Shown here: positions 44,997 through 56,028 of the stretch, one piece after another
Layout of the letters: each line of letters begins with the position of its first letter
Numbering within the stretch: position 1 is the first letter of the stretch
Notes under the pieces: model-generated
Told to the model about the DNA's origin: nothing
What the model saw: only the letters and a program-made list of their open reading frames with translations
The model's database searches: none
Made by a program: the position numbers and the translations under genes
Assembly (NCBI GenBank): GCA_030765055.1
Contig: CM060947.1
Coordinates: 63,342,934-63,406,933 of the forward strand
Direction: 5' to 3'
Length of the DNA: 64,000 bases
Source of the DNA: Mantis religiosa
Lineage: Eukaryota; Arthropoda; Insecta; Mantodea; Mantidae

Positions 44997-47380
44997 TATT
45001 GAAACTGACATGTTGCCTTACAGTTCCATTTGGTAGGGGCGAGCCACCATTCACTAGTTACAATTTTACATCCCATCGCCACGGAGGCTCGCGACCAAAT
45101 AGGACGAGCGAGAGCAAACCAGCATTCAACTCACCTACAAAACACTAGCAGCAGAGGAGGAAGGTGACGTCACACGCACCACTAGTATCAAATGAAATAC
45201 TTCGGAATTAGAAGTTACTTATGTGAAATCTTCCCCTGGTTCCCCCAATAGATTGACCATGAAATGTATCAAGTCTTTTAAATTACATTTTTCTGATTTT
45301 CAAATGACATAAAATATAAAAATAAAAAGTGTGCCTTAAAAACCATAGACTCTTAGTTTTGTATATAAAAGATTTTAAGATATTTGGAAAATGGTAATCT
45401 TTGTAAATAAAATAAATAGCTATGAAAAAGCTCAAGTATTTAGCTCAGTTAGTTTCTCATGTAATACAATTAAATTTTGAATTAGCCTTAAAATTCATAA
45501 AAAACAGCATTCTGCATTCACATTTTTAGGGATGTAAGACAGTGATATTTTCGGATACTTAAGTAAAGTGAAAATATGTTGAAGTATAGTGTAATATTTG
45601 TTGCTTTTATTTAGTATTGGTTTCAAAATTCCATTTTTCACTATTTGTGAGTCAGTGAATAAAGTAAGCATAAAATCTATAGATGGTAAGATTGAAATTC
45701 TTATATTTTATAGTGCCATAGTATAATAATGAAATTTCTGCACTCATGTTCAATGTAATTTCATCATTACGAGAAGCAATGATACGGATTAACCCTACAA
45801 GTATTGAATTAAATGCTGGGAGAACTAAATCCCGAATAAGCTTTCAGGATATGAAGTTAAAATGCTGTGAAATACCTTGGAAACCTACGCATTTTGAGCA
45901 GTTACTAGAGACAATTTTAAACGTAATTTTTATCTCCCCCCTCAGGGTTTCATATCCCAGAGTCAGCACTGTAGTACCTAGTTGTTTGTTTTCACTCTGG
46001 ACAGAGCATGATGAATTTCGGCTTGAACAACTTGCATATAATGACCGAATGTTTCCCGTTAGAAGTGGTAGTTAACACAGAACGTTATTATGAATGTTCG
46101 CCGGTGTAATAATGACTTTTTTTTGGCATTTTGACCTCTGGTATGGCAGAAAAGAGGGTCATTTTGAAACATAAAGTCGATAATTGAGGTTTTAAATATA
46201 GAGAAGTGGTCTTTAGATAAATCCAAAGTTCCCGAAAATCACAAGAAGTTTACTTCGCCTACTTTTTAATGCTTAAAAGCAATTAAATAATGATATTCCG
46301 TTTCTACAATACTGTTTCATTGGGTCATTAATTTTATTGAATGATTGTTGCCAGCTATTGACGTAATCATTCTTTCTGCTGTATTATTCATATTATGTAA
46401 TCTAAGTTTATCGAATTGTAAGTTTCAAATCCGTATCGCTACCTCCTATTTTAAATTTAATATGAATATTTGTATTCTCCCATAAAATACCTCCCTAAGT
46501 CTGACTTATAAGTTAGAAATGACAATTTCATTTAGAGAAAGCTTTTTGAAAATAATAAACATGTCGATGAATGAATTTATTTATATTAGGCGTAATAGAA
46601 TGTAAGGCATTGTAGTAATAATGACTTTACGTTTTCTATTAAAATTTTCTTTCGTTTTCGTGGTATTTAGCTGAACAATGTTATGGTATAAAGTATGGTC
46701 TATTTGCTTAATTTGTTGGCTTGATCAATGTATTGACATTTAAGGTTTACGAGATAGAATGATAATTTTATAAGGTATTTGCGGCTGTAATTTACTCAAA
46801 ACAATGTCCAATTTGTTGCTAATGCTGCGATGTTCAGCATTAGAATCTAGCATTTATTAGTTTTGTGTTTAAATGCCGGATATATAGCTTTATTGCTTTC
46901 GTTATTATGTTTAATGTTGAATGAGGTGTTAAACTTATGAGTCACAGTTTCAAAATGCACAACTGGAGGATGCAGATGCAACTATCAGGAGGCATTAGTT
47001 ATAGGTTAACTGCGAACAAAATGCAGTTGAAGGCGTGACTTACTAAAACAGAAGTCCTCTAACTTTCCCCCCTCTACTGTCAGTTTAGGTTACCTCTTCT
47101 CTCCACCATGGCACAAGCTGCATAGCACTGGTCAACGTATGAAGGGGTGGGAGTCACGTATTGATTGGATGGCGTGGAGGGGAGAAGTCAGTGCTCGCAC
47201 ATGCGCACACCGACTGTACTTTGTTCGCGGTTTATCTATAGCTACGATACAGATGCTTTCGATGTAAAGAGAAATTGAACAATTACGAAACAAATGAGTA
47301 GATTACCAGAAGTGCAGTCAAGTAAATAAAAATCTGGTTTCTAATTGTATATACTAGCGAGTCGGAGGCTGCAAATGTAA
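44997..47380. other. AT-rich intergenic DNA with no assigned feature
   Basis: A 109-codon frame at 45746-46075 (plus) shows no motif I recognise. The stretch 45005-45180 and 47045-47230 are somewhat GC-richer but without a coding or repeat signature. Confidence 0.4.
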
Positions 47381-47381
47381 T

Positions 47382-47660
47382 ACGAGGGTGATCCAAATAT
47401 AAACGGTAAATTTTTGCGTATATGGACCGAACAGTTCCGAGTGTGACGACGGAGTGGGGAATCGAAGGTCATTGTGTTAAGCAGGGAGAATAGCTTGGTT
47501 AGCTACTAGCTACTACTAGCTACATCTGTATTATTTTATCGTGACAGAAAATCTGCACGGTAGGGATGAGTAGCAACCGTGGTGGGTATAATGCACTTAT
47601 CGCTACAAGCGTCACACACGTAAGATTACAAAAGGGGAGTACGATGCACGTGCTGTCTAA
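47382..47660 (+). mobile_element. Possible one-ended mariner 5' fragment
   Basis: TACGAGGGTGATCCAAATAT at 47382-47401 looks like a mariner terminal repeat next to TA. No right-hand partner and no transposase motif were found nearby, so it is either truncated or a coincidence. Confidence 0.35.
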
Positions 47661-47947
47661 AAGCAAATGTCGCTCTCGAAGCGAGTATTGCAGCTCTTAT
47701 AAATTAAGTTGTAATTCTTACTATCTAAGTAACCTCCTAAGTAATCTCCAGCTTTTGTTGGATTTTAAATAGTACATACACATAGGCGTTCGAAACAAAC
47801 CCCTGAACTCCTCAACTTGCATGATAACCAACTGTCGGCATTTCAACATCGCTGCAGAATTCCTGTAAAGAGTTTCACTCCAGGCATATGGTCCAGTATG
47901 TGCTGCATTGATATAAGTTTCATCCATATAAACTATATAAACTTCGT

Positions 47948-48375
47948 GGAAATTAATTGTTCATTCACACTAGCCGTGTGCAGGCTAAAGTATGAAAACA
48001 TTGAATCAGACTGAAAAATTCAATGCCATAGCCGGGATATGAACCACGGATCTTCTGGTTGCCGTCCAGCCGCTCTAACCCTTGAGCTACAATGGCCAAC
48101 GTGCCGACATGACATTAAATTCTCTAACTGACTCGTGTTTTTCCCGGTAAACTACTTAGGAGTTCTCATAAACACATGAGACAACTACATTAATAGCAAC
48201 TTACATCGTGTAAGTAATTTAAGGGCCGCGCTTTATAGTTAAATCAGGTTAATTAATGGAATTAATTGTTCTTTCACACTAGAAGTGTGCAGGCTAAAGT
48301 ATGGACAGAAGATCCTTGGTTCAAATCCCGGCTATGGCATTGAAGTTTCCAGTCTGACTCAATCTTTACATATAT
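47948..48375. mobile_element. Foldback tRNA-headed repeat, copy 3 (asymmetric)
   Basis: The outer sequence CACTAGCCGTGTGCAGGC (47970-47987) recurs in direct order as CACTAGAAGTGTGCAGGC (48277-48294). The left arm (48000-48160) has the inverted tRNA-like head with B box complement GGGATATGAACC. The right arm (48305-48370) keeps only the B box GGTTCAAATCCC and the end. The middle has GTAAGTAATTTAAGGGCC, also seen in copy 4. Half of the right arm was lost. Confidence 0.7.
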
Positions 48376-49135
48376 AAACTTCACTACATATCTCTGAATA
48401 TTTCATATATACCTAAGCATTTTTGCCTGTATGATAAGATGTTCCATTACAAAAAAATTCAATGTCGTTCTACATTATATAAATCCTAGCATCAAAAAAA
48501 CTCTTCTCATTGTTGAGACACTGCCTTGGAAGTCAATAGAATTTTGAAGCTTCAAGAGCACTTTCTTCAGAATATATCTGTTGTAAAAGTTATTCACAGC
48601 TCGCTAACTACTTCTGAATCAAAGCCAACCAAATTAGATTCTGTGCATGTTCTTAATCTTTGTGTACTGGACATAGAGAAGGACGTTGTTGCACTAGCTT
48701 CAATAGTTTTTCTTTCCTTAATAACTCTTCTAAACTGCTTTCACACACAACTGTTGCCTTAGATATCCTTTCCCAGTTTTTCCATAGCAGATCTAGACCA
48801 TTTTTCCTTTTTGGTAAATTTATAGACATTGGTTATTGCTTCTCATGTTTTTAAATGTAGCATCTTATTTCCTAATGTGCTGTTAGGAGGTGCCATTTCT
48901 AGATGCTCCCTTGGAACCTGGAGACCAGCACATTTTGAAACAAGTTGTAGTATTAGTCAGTAGCTCTCCACTTGTTTACTTGTTCGCAACTGATGCACAC
49001 CTGACTTGCCCTCCCCTCCAGTTGCAAACGTTCTGAAGTGGACTTGTCCAGATACTACTCTCAATCTATCAAGACATAGAAATACATCTGTACTTGGTTA
49101 CTAGCTTCTGGCGTCAGTACAGCCATGAGTGAGCA
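48376..49135. other. Intergenic DNA, no gene seen
   Basis: Short open frames at 48526-48854 lack recognisable motifs. Confidence 0.35.
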
Positions 49136-49139
49136 GGAG

Positions 49140-49530
49140 ATTCCTTCGTGTTGCGCTACACATGGGAATTTTCCGGCTCTATGGCGTTCACGGCAAGGCT
49201 TCATCCTTTCGTTGCCATTCTTATACGCCATTTTGGATTCCGGAGTATAACGATAACCCAGACATCATATACAACGATACCCCTCAAAACATCCTCCCCC
49301 TCTTGCCAAAATCTATTCAGAAGTCTCTCACAGATCTCCAATTTGGCCTGCTTTAGCTGCTTGGTTAACAACTTTGTAACCCATCGAACAGTAAGCTTTC
49401 TAAAGCCGAGGTACTTATCTATTGTATGCAGCTCTAGCAGTGAGACGATCATTGTGTCTAAAACTATTCGAGTCTAGAACTCTTAGGGTCTTCCGCGCTT
49501 CTCTGTGACCTGCTACTTCCTGTAGTTCTT
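49140..49530 (-). pseudogene. Mariner transposase fragment up to first catalytic region
   Basis: The minus-strand frame from about 49475 reads RIVLDTMIVSLLELHTIDKY, LGFRKLTVRWVTKLLT, QLKQAKLEICERLLNRFWQE and IVVYDVWVIVI, where VYDVW stands for VTGDETW (Asp kept). A frame change then gives YTPESKMA, the block after the first Asp. Upstream, VTEKRGRP resembles the linker between the two helix-turn-helix motifs. No terminal repeats or later catalytic residues were seen. The LEICERLL block is shared by many insect mariners. Confidence 0.75.
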
Positions 49531-50040
49531 TGAATTCCTTTCTTCTCCCACAGGGTGGTAGACACAGTAGATTAATGTAGGTCTCATTGCTCGAGGTGTC
49601 CCCCTCAGTTTTGCAATTAAACGTATATCAAACCTACACCTCAGAAATCAATGAATTATTTGGAAGTACATGTATTTACTTCAAATGATGATTACTTTTC
49701 TGTCACTAGGAACTTGAAATGCTTTGTATGGTTCGCTACTTGATATAAATATTAATAATCGAGGTCGTTAAAGTAATATTTCTATGGAATTTGAAAACAA
49801 ATGAACCTAACATTTTCGATTTTTTATTTATTGGGTATTTATTATAGTTACAACTTGTATTCACAAGCTACATAATTGATTTTTATATGATGATTTTAAA
49901 ACCATTTAAGCTTATACTCTATTTTTTCTCAATTCTTTTTTCAGCACTTTTCGCTATTAAAAATGCTCCTTGGAACACAGCATACTCAAGGAGAGCTTAA
50001 AAAGTTATTGAGTTAAAATATTAGTGCAGTAGTTAAAATA
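49531..50040. other. AT-rich intergenic DNA
   Basis: No feature could be supported. Confidence 0.4.
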
Positions 50041-50043
50041 TTA

Positions 50044-50280
50044 GCCCGCCTCAATAGCGTAGTTGATAGCACGTCTGTCTCACGTTCAAGAAGTCTTGAA
50101 CTCGAATCTCGGCCAGATATCTGGATAAGGTTTTTCTTTCCGGAGTTTTTCCTTATTCTGAAAAATGAATGTCTGGCAACTCTAAGACCTATGGACCCTG
50201 GACTCACCTGAACATCATTTCACCCATTTCATACATCGTCCGATAGGACTTTACGTTGGAGAACGTAAATTAAAAAAATT
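50044..50280 (+). mobile_element. SINE B, diverged
   Basis: GCCCGCCTCAATAGCGTAGT head, B box region GAACTCGAATCTCGG, about six bases missing after it, and 3' segment ATCGTCCGATAGGACTTTAC. The tail is AATTAAAAAAATTAAA. Confidence 0.82.
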
Positions 50281-50484
50281 AAATAGCTCTACTGAAAATA
50301 ATTATTTTTTATAACTCACCGACAACGTTAAAAAAACTAATGAAACATATACAAAAAATTGTTCTCTTAAAGAACAAACATGTATTTAAGTTTGTAAGCC
50401 AAGCTCAAATTAAAAGTATCGGAGCGTTACTATAAATTTGTGCAAGGAGAATTTAACATTACCACATCAAAAAGTAACATTAAT
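50281..50484. other. AT-rich spacer
   Basis: Nothing supported. It ends in ATAT, the target duplication of the next solo LTR. Confidence 0.4.
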
Positions 50485-50488
50485 ATAT

Positions 50489-50874
50489 TGTGCCTGCGTG
50501 GGTTACGTAGATTCGGAAATTTGCAGAAATTTACAACTGCAACTACTGCTGCAGTAAAAGGACATCACATTGACATTCAGCTGTCTTCAAGACCGACTCG
50601 GTGCTCCGCCGCATTAAAATAAATGAATGAAGCATTTGCGGTACACTTCAGTCGTCGACTGTCACAATAACCGACACACAACTGTCGCTTCTAACACCTT
50701 TCAGGGTATTTATACCTCCAACCACTGTTTTGTAGAATGCCGCAGAGCTTCCGAGAAATTTTTCGGCAATAACAATAGACCGAATGCTCTGGAGCCTCTC
50801 TCTATCTCTTTCTATCCTGGCCATGCGCCTGCCTTCGGCTTATCGCGGCAGCACAACAGTGCCACGCGGTGACA
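50489..50874 (-). mobile_element. Solo LTR 4
   Basis: 386 bp. On the minus strand it runs TGTCACCGCGTGGCACTG to ACGTAACCCACGCAGGCACA. Perfect ATAT duplication at 50485-50488 and 50875-50878. TATA box (GGTATAAATACC) at about 50705-50716. Short GA-rich tract only (complement 50789-50818). No AATAAA near the end, like solo LTR 2 and unlike copies 1, 3 and 5-8, so the family has two sub-groups. Confidence 0.92.
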
Positions 50875-50878
50875 ATAT

Positions 50879-51429
50879 TAACATATCTCGTTAAAATGTT
50901 TGTACGAATTTTTTCAGTACAATAGCAAAAATGTCAAAGGAATCAGAAGAAAACAACAAATTTGATTCCCAGGTAGAGTAGGGATGATAGTTCTGTGCCA
51001 ATGAAGACCATGTGCGCAGTGTTTTAGAATGCAGTTTCCGAGCCTAGACTCTCGGTCAGGCGCAGTACACTGAAATGGCCAGTATCGTAGAGAGGTATGA
51101 CCGGGTAACATGTATCTTCTAACGCTTCGGCGCCGGCAGGTTACGATTTCAAAGTTTTAGTAATTGTAATTATTAATCACACTGATGATTAGAGTTTTTC
51201 CTGTGTGTATGTGTGTGCGGATGTATATATTTTCTTATTTAGACTAACCTCAAGCTCGAACTCATAGACCATGCAAATGAGGATTGGGAGCGGCGTTTAA
51301 CCTCACTAAATACATGACTAGTCACTTTGGCGCATGTCAAAGGCCTTGCTGCGAATACTTACGCAAGACAAACCTTTAAGGCAAGGTAACATTTTACCCC
51401 AATCAGCAAGGGAGAAAGTGGGGTTGATG

Positions 51430-51474
<45 letters not shown>

Positions 51475-52480
51475 GAGAGCACTATACATCCATCCGAAAC
51501 TTGTAATTTCGATCACATACATCAGGTCCAGACGGAGGCTTACGAATACCTTTAACCCTGAAAGTGCTCAGAATTAGTGGAAGTTGTGTATGTTTCTTGT
51601 TTTGGTGATGTGCAGTGATCTTTAGAAACATTAGTCATGTAGCACAAATCTTTGTTTCCAACATATACAGTGATTTAATGTGGCATGTCAAATAGTTCTT
51701 AAAGTTTCAGTTTCACTTCATATCAGTGGACAATTTAGCAATAGCTTTGAGGAATACTGTGACCAACATGTTCTAAATTTTTAGAAAAATGAAGTTGTTT
51801 TAGGCAGTTGATTGGGTATATTACTTTTTGTGTGATTAGTTTTAATGTTAAAATATTTTGGTCATATGTAAGTCCATGTAAGCTAAATAGTTTTCAGTTT
51901 AAATTCGTGCAAAAATAGTTTTCCTAAATTACAGCTATTTTATAACTGTCATTTGATTTCCATTTGTCCATATAAAACAACAATAAGCCGAAATAAAATA
52001 TCATGGATATCATTATAAAATTTCTTAAGTATTTTAGCTTTGTAGTTTTGCTCATGGTGTAGTTATCCTTCCTGAAACAGGATTTAGACATTGTAATATT
52101 TAGTCTATATAATTAGCTGTCATGAGAGACAGAAATACTTAAACAATTCCTTTTTAGCTTCGTAGATATATGTATCTCTTTGCACGTTGTCACAAATCTT
52201 TAAATCTCATTCTTTTTGTATTAACTTGTATACAACAAATTTAAACAAATATGCATTTCAAACATAGTACTGTTCCTGGTTATTTAACCTAAAATATATG
52301 AATTGTGTATTAGCAACTGTTTTTTTTGTGCGATATGTTGTGTTGCCTTGTGTATTACTTGCTTCCCTTGTCAGTCTACCCCCAGAACATATGTAAATTT
52401 TCATATATAACACAACTGTGACTGTGGTTTTGTACGGAATTCAATTCCCTTTGATTTCTGTAGATTTTTTTGTTTGTTTA
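50879..52480. other. Intergenic DNA with a 41-base poly-T run
   Basis: No gene recognised. The T run at 51433-51473 may be the A-tail of a minus-strand retroposon, but the sequence above it (51474-51560) has no clear Pol III boxes. 51560-52480 is AT-rich and unassigned. Confidence 0.4.
51433..51473. repeat. Poly-T run (41 bases)
   Basis: Uninterrupted T homopolymer. Confidence 0.97.
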
Positions 52481-52483
52481 TAA

Positions 52484-52736
52484 TTCCATGGCAGGGATTT
52501 GAACAACAGTTCTGCTGGTTTCCGTCCAGTCGCTCTTAACCTTTGAGCTACCATGGCCAACCTGCCGCCCTGATATTAAATTCTCCAGTTGACTCATATA
52601 TTTCCCCGGTAGATCACTAGGGGCTATCGCATCCGAGATACACTGTTTGTGGCGACTTACTATCGTAAGTACTTAAGACCCAAGCTTCATCATTTAACTT
52701 TTATTATTTTAGTTAATTGATGAAGCCTGGGTCTCA
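52484..52736 (-). mobile_element. Tail half of a foldback tRNA-headed repeat, copy 4
   Basis: A single inverted head (TTCCATGGCAGGGATTTGAA, complement of the B box) and GAGCTACCATGGCCAAC, then GTGGCGACTTACTATCGTAA. A hairpin follows: GACCCAAGCTTCATCA (52678-52693) against TGATGAAGCCTGGGTC (52721-52736). It abuts the 3' LTR fragment at 52737, so it probably inserted into or replaced part of that LTR. Confidence 0.7.
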
Positions 52737-52901
52737 AGTGACAATTCCTTTAGAAATCTTCTAAGGACACTGCTTCTTACATGGCTTTGTTATACACTTT
52801 CCCCAACTCAACTGGCCTTGCCCTGGTCATAACAAAGAACCAACATTCCTTTGACATCTATCATGATTCTTTGCTTCTGGCAAACCATAATTTCGGTATC
52901 A
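52737..52901 (-). repeat. 3' LTR, truncated
   Basis: U3 start only. On the minus strand it begins TGATACCGAAATTATGG (52901 downward). It is directly preceded by CTATGGGGGCATT (52902-52914), a plausible polypurine tract. The rest of the LTR is lost at the junction with the foldback repeat. Confidence 0.75.
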
Positions 52902-52939
52902 AATGCCCCCATAGATATTATTTTATTATGCCACAATGA

Positions 52940-52943
<4 letters not shown>

Positions 52944-52999
<56 letters not shown>
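52944..52999. repeat. (TA)n microsatellite
   Basis: A TA run of about 56 bases inside the element's non-coding 3' interior. Confidence 0.95.
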
Positions 53000-53002
<3 letters not shown>

Positions 53003-53950
53003 TTGCCCGAATATAACGCAAAATATTAGACCTTTGTCAGCAACTTCCAATTCGTTTTACAATTTATTTCCACAACATTAATTTTTACATGACATTTCCT
53101 AAAAATTATTCACATGGTTACATAACAACAGTTCATTTAAAATTTACTAACATTCTGATCTGCAATGTTCAACTTTTAAATATTACTCGGAAAATATTTC
53201 AATCTACATCATCTCTGTTTTTCTCCATCTGATCTACTTAAAATTAATTCATATTGTTTTTACACTTGAAACAATTCCTAAATACACTCCCATGTTTAAA
53301 TCAATGGTACATTAATAATATTATATTTGTATACAACATTTCTGAGTTCTTCTTCTGGATTCTATATAAATATTCTTTTCAAAAGTCTGTCATTGTTCTG
53401 ATTTTTTTAACTGGTTAATTTTTTTTCATACATTTCCGAATACTTCTTTAGGATTCTATATAAATATTATTTTCAAAAGTCTTTCAGTGTTCTGATTTTC
53501 ATTACTATATTTTTTTTCACTTGTTTAGTTTTAAGTTTCACTGCACTGTCACGACACTATTTCTACTTAACCTATACAATTTTACACTACACTGTTCATA
53601 CTTAACCTATACAATTTACAAGTTTGTTTCTTCTCCTTTTAAAATTTGTTATGGCAATTTTAAATACTTTAGCCTAAGTTCCCACCATTTACAAGAAAAT
53701 TCATCATCCCACAACGTACTTCGAAAATACAAGAGAATTTTGCGGACTTTTCCATGTAAAAAGGACTTATTTATTCTACATCCCCATGATTTTTCCATAT
53801 CTAGCTTAGGTATTGTACATCGATATCTTGTCCTATTCTTTCTACACATATTCTGATGAAACTGTGCCCCTTGCCCGAAATATTGTAATATTTCTCTTTC
53901 GTTTCTCCCTCGATTTTAAATGTTTTTCAATGTTTCCTTTGTCACCGTGA
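53000..53950. other. Non-coding interior of the LTR element
   Basis: AT-rich, with a repeated pair of blocks (GGATTCTATATAAATATT at 53358 and 53451, each followed by TTTTCAAAAGTCT). No readable pol motif on either strand. Confidence 0.5.
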
Positions 53951-53956
53951 TCTCTA

Positions 53957-54930
53957 TTGCTACCTCATTCGTTTTTTTTTTTTTTGGTTTCCCCCAAATA
54001 CCTCGTCGGTTTTCTATTTTCCCATTCTGATACTTCTAGTTTACTCCTAGTTTCTTCTAACTCTTTTCTAGCCATTTCTCTTTCTTTGTCTAATTTCTGT
54101 GCTATTTCTTCCCTCAGTTTTCTGTTTTCACTATCGGACCTTACATTAGTTAGATTCATAACTTCATTTTCAGCATTCCCCGTTTCCTCACTAACATCTG
54201 TTCCTACATTGTCTGTTACCTGATCAGCTTCTTCTCTTACGTTCTCTACTTCCTATCTTTCCCGAAATTTTCTAACGCCTGTTGTTGATTGTCTAACTTC
54301 TTTCCTAGTTCTATTTGTCCTACCTCTAACTTCTGAAAACCACTTTCTATATTTCCTTCTATATTTTTTAAACTTTGATTATATTCCTTCATCTCTTTTA
54401 TTAAACTTTGAGTATTTATCATCTATCTTTTTACTGAAACTTTCACTTAAACTTTGATTGTTATCCTTCATCTCTGTTATTAAACTTTGAGTATTATCAT
54501 CTATCTTTTTACTGAAACTTTCACTTAAACTTTGATTGTTATCCTTCATCTCTGTTATTAAACTTTGAGTATTATCATCTATCTTTTTACTGAAACTTTC
54601 ACTTAAACTTTGATTGTTATCCTTCATCTCTGTTATTAAACTTTGAGTATCATCATCTATCTTTTTACTTAAACTTTCACTTAAACTTTGATTGTTATCC
54701 TTCATCTCTGTTATTAAACTTTGAGTATCATCATCTATCTTTTTACTTAAACTTTTAATTAAACTTTGATTGCTATCCTTCATCTCTTTTATGAAATTTT
54801 CGCACATTTTTATAATTTCCTCTAACATAATTTGTTCCATTTCTACATCATTTGGGACAGTTCTACTACACTCTGCTACCTCAACTACTTCCTGCCTACT
54901 GTTATTTCTATAAACCTCCTGAACTTCCAT
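53957..54930 (-). pseudogene. Gag-like coiled-coil protein with 26-residue repeats
   Basis: Starts at ATG 54930 (MEVQEVYRNNSRQEVVEVAE). A helical lead (LEEIIKMCENFIKEMKD) is followed by about five repeats of a 26-residue unit whose core is SKKIDDDTQSLITEMKDNNQ, heptad-like and charged. An extra A near 54414 shifts the frame to a stop at 54379. In the restored phase LKNIEGNIESGFQKLEVGQI follows, and a second break near 54255 leads to a Glu/Lys-rich coiled coil (53965-54159, EKREMARKELEE-like). Long coiled coils before the capsid domain are usual in insect Gypsy-type gag. No capsid core or CCHC knuckle was found. A structural role is inferred from position only. Confidence 0.6.
54399..54790. 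repeat. 78-bp in-frame tandem repeat, about 5 units
   Basis: Each unit includes TTAAACTTTGATTGTTATCC and TATTATCATCTATCTTTTTA (plus strand). Units are nearly identical and keep the reading frame on the minus strand, so they probably spread by slippage or unequal exchange while the protein was still coding. Confidence 0.92.
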
Positions 54931-55114
54931 ATTTTCTACAAATTTTACTTAAAATCTTGCTTTTCACTCCTCAAATAAATTCACCATAGTCTAGTATATA
55001 ATTTATCACTTTGTACCTTTAATTTTATACTGGCTCCTGATGTCACTGATGACGCTCCTATCATCTTTCCAGTAGTACCGTTGTAGATCCGCTTGTTGTC
55101 GAACGTCCTCGTGT

Positions 55115-55240
55115 CGACCTCTTCCTGTTGAACCTCGTTGTCGGGTTGAACCTCCTTCTAGGCTGAACCTCCTCCTCGGGTTGAATCTGCTTCTCGGGTT
55201 GAATGTGCTGCTCGTGTCAAACCTCCTTCTCGTATCGTGT
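55115..55240. repeat. 18-bp minisatellite, about 7 units
   Basis: Units resemble GGTTGAACCTCCTTCTCG with substitutions. They lie just inside the primer-binding site. In one minus-strand phase they code for Arg-rich hexamers (RSRFNP type), but that frame is probably fortuitous leader sequence. Confidence 0.85.
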
Positions 55241-55241
55241 C

Positions 55242-55270
55242 CCGCGTTGGCGCGCCAGTTTGAAGCAAAT
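55242..55270 (-). repeat. Second LTR-end/PBS-like junction
   Basis: On the minus strand TTGCTTCAAACTGGCGCGCC, then AACGCGGGAC, parallels TTGCTTCAAATTGGCGCACA, then ACGTGGGGC, 60 bases away. The LTR terminus and PBS thus appear twice in tandem. Confidence 0.7.
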
Positions 55271-55301
55271 ATGATGATGGTGGCGATCAAGGGTTACCAC
55301 A

Positions 55302-55319
55302 GCCCCACGTTGTGCGCCA
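55302..55319 (-). promoter_or_regulatory. Primer-binding site (PBS) of the LTR element
   Basis: TGGCGCACAACGTGGGGC on the minus strand, three bases after the LTR end. TGGCGCCCAACGTGGGGC-like sites are the minus-strand priming sites of many insect Gypsy elements. Confidence 0.75.
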
Positions 55320-55322
55320 ATT

Positions 55323-56028
55323 TGAAGCAAAAAAGATTGGTGAACGTTGACAAATATGATTGGCGAGCAATGAGGTTTCTCTCCGGGTATGCGTGGATGG
55401 GTGTGAGAAGAGATTTTCACAACACTGGAATGCCCGTCTCCAAATTATTTATTCACTGCTTCTTCTTTTCAAATATCGAAATGGAAGTTGCCGACCGAGG
55501 GTTACCAATCTCGGTTTAGAGTTACTGAATGCTAATTGTTTATTACTCAATAAATTTTGATGACCCGACAAATATTCAAGACAGAACCAGTTGACCGCTC
55601 TAATAGGCTTCACGTCTCAGACTCCTCTCATCGGCCTGACACCGAAGACTCCTCTGATCGGCTTCAAGCCGAAGACTGTTTATAATGGCTTCCTAGCCGC
55701 GAACTAGCCACATCGGCTGCACGCCGAAGAGTGCCCCCTAACCACAGCTGCACGTGTGTATATATAACTTTCACCCTCAAAATTCCTTTTCAAACAAAAT
55801 CCCTTTGTGGCTGTTTTGTTTGCTATTGTAAATGATCCAAAGAATTCCCATTCATACACGTCAAGTGACAATTCCTTTAGAAATCTTCTAAGGACACTGC
55901 TTCTTACATGGCTTTGTTATACACTTTCCCCAACTCAACTGGCCTTGCCCTGGTCATAACAAAAAACCAACATTCCTTTGACATCTATCATGATTCTTTG
56001 CTTCTGACAAACCATAATTTCGGTAGCA
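55323..56028 (-). repeat. 5' LTR of the element
   Basis: 706 bp on the minus strand from TGCTACCGAAATTATGG (56028) to TTTTTTGCTTCA (55323). TATA box GTTATATATACACACG near 55755-55770 and AATAAA on the minus strand near 55536-55541 give a U3-R-U5 layout. Contains CCGAAGACTCCTC-type short repeats (55630-55680). Confidence 0.75.

Larger units (their letters stand above)
52737..56028 (-). mobile_element. Non-autonomous LTR retrotransposon with gag-like gene only
   Basis: Minus-strand element: 5' LTR at 55323-56028, primer-binding site at 55302-55319, a coiled-coil coding region at 53960-54930, a purine-rich tract next to the 3' LTR, and a truncated 3' LTR at 52737-52901. The two LTRs share about 165 bp (TCAAGTGACAATTCCTTTAG to the ATTTCGGTA end) with only a few differences. 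No protease, reverse transcriptase, RNase H or integrase was found in the 2.4-kb interior, so it depended on a relative. It is unrelated to the solo-LTR family in LTR sequence. Confidence 0.82.

Noticed and set aside
51433..51560. Minus-strand retroposon ending in the poly-A complement
   Set aside because: No A or B box, no target duplication and no similarity to a known transcript could be seen.
55006..55290. Arg-rich protein on the minus strand as a real gene
   Set aside because: It spans an 18-bp minisatellite and the duplicated PBS of a retrotransposon leader, so the frame is probably fortuitous.
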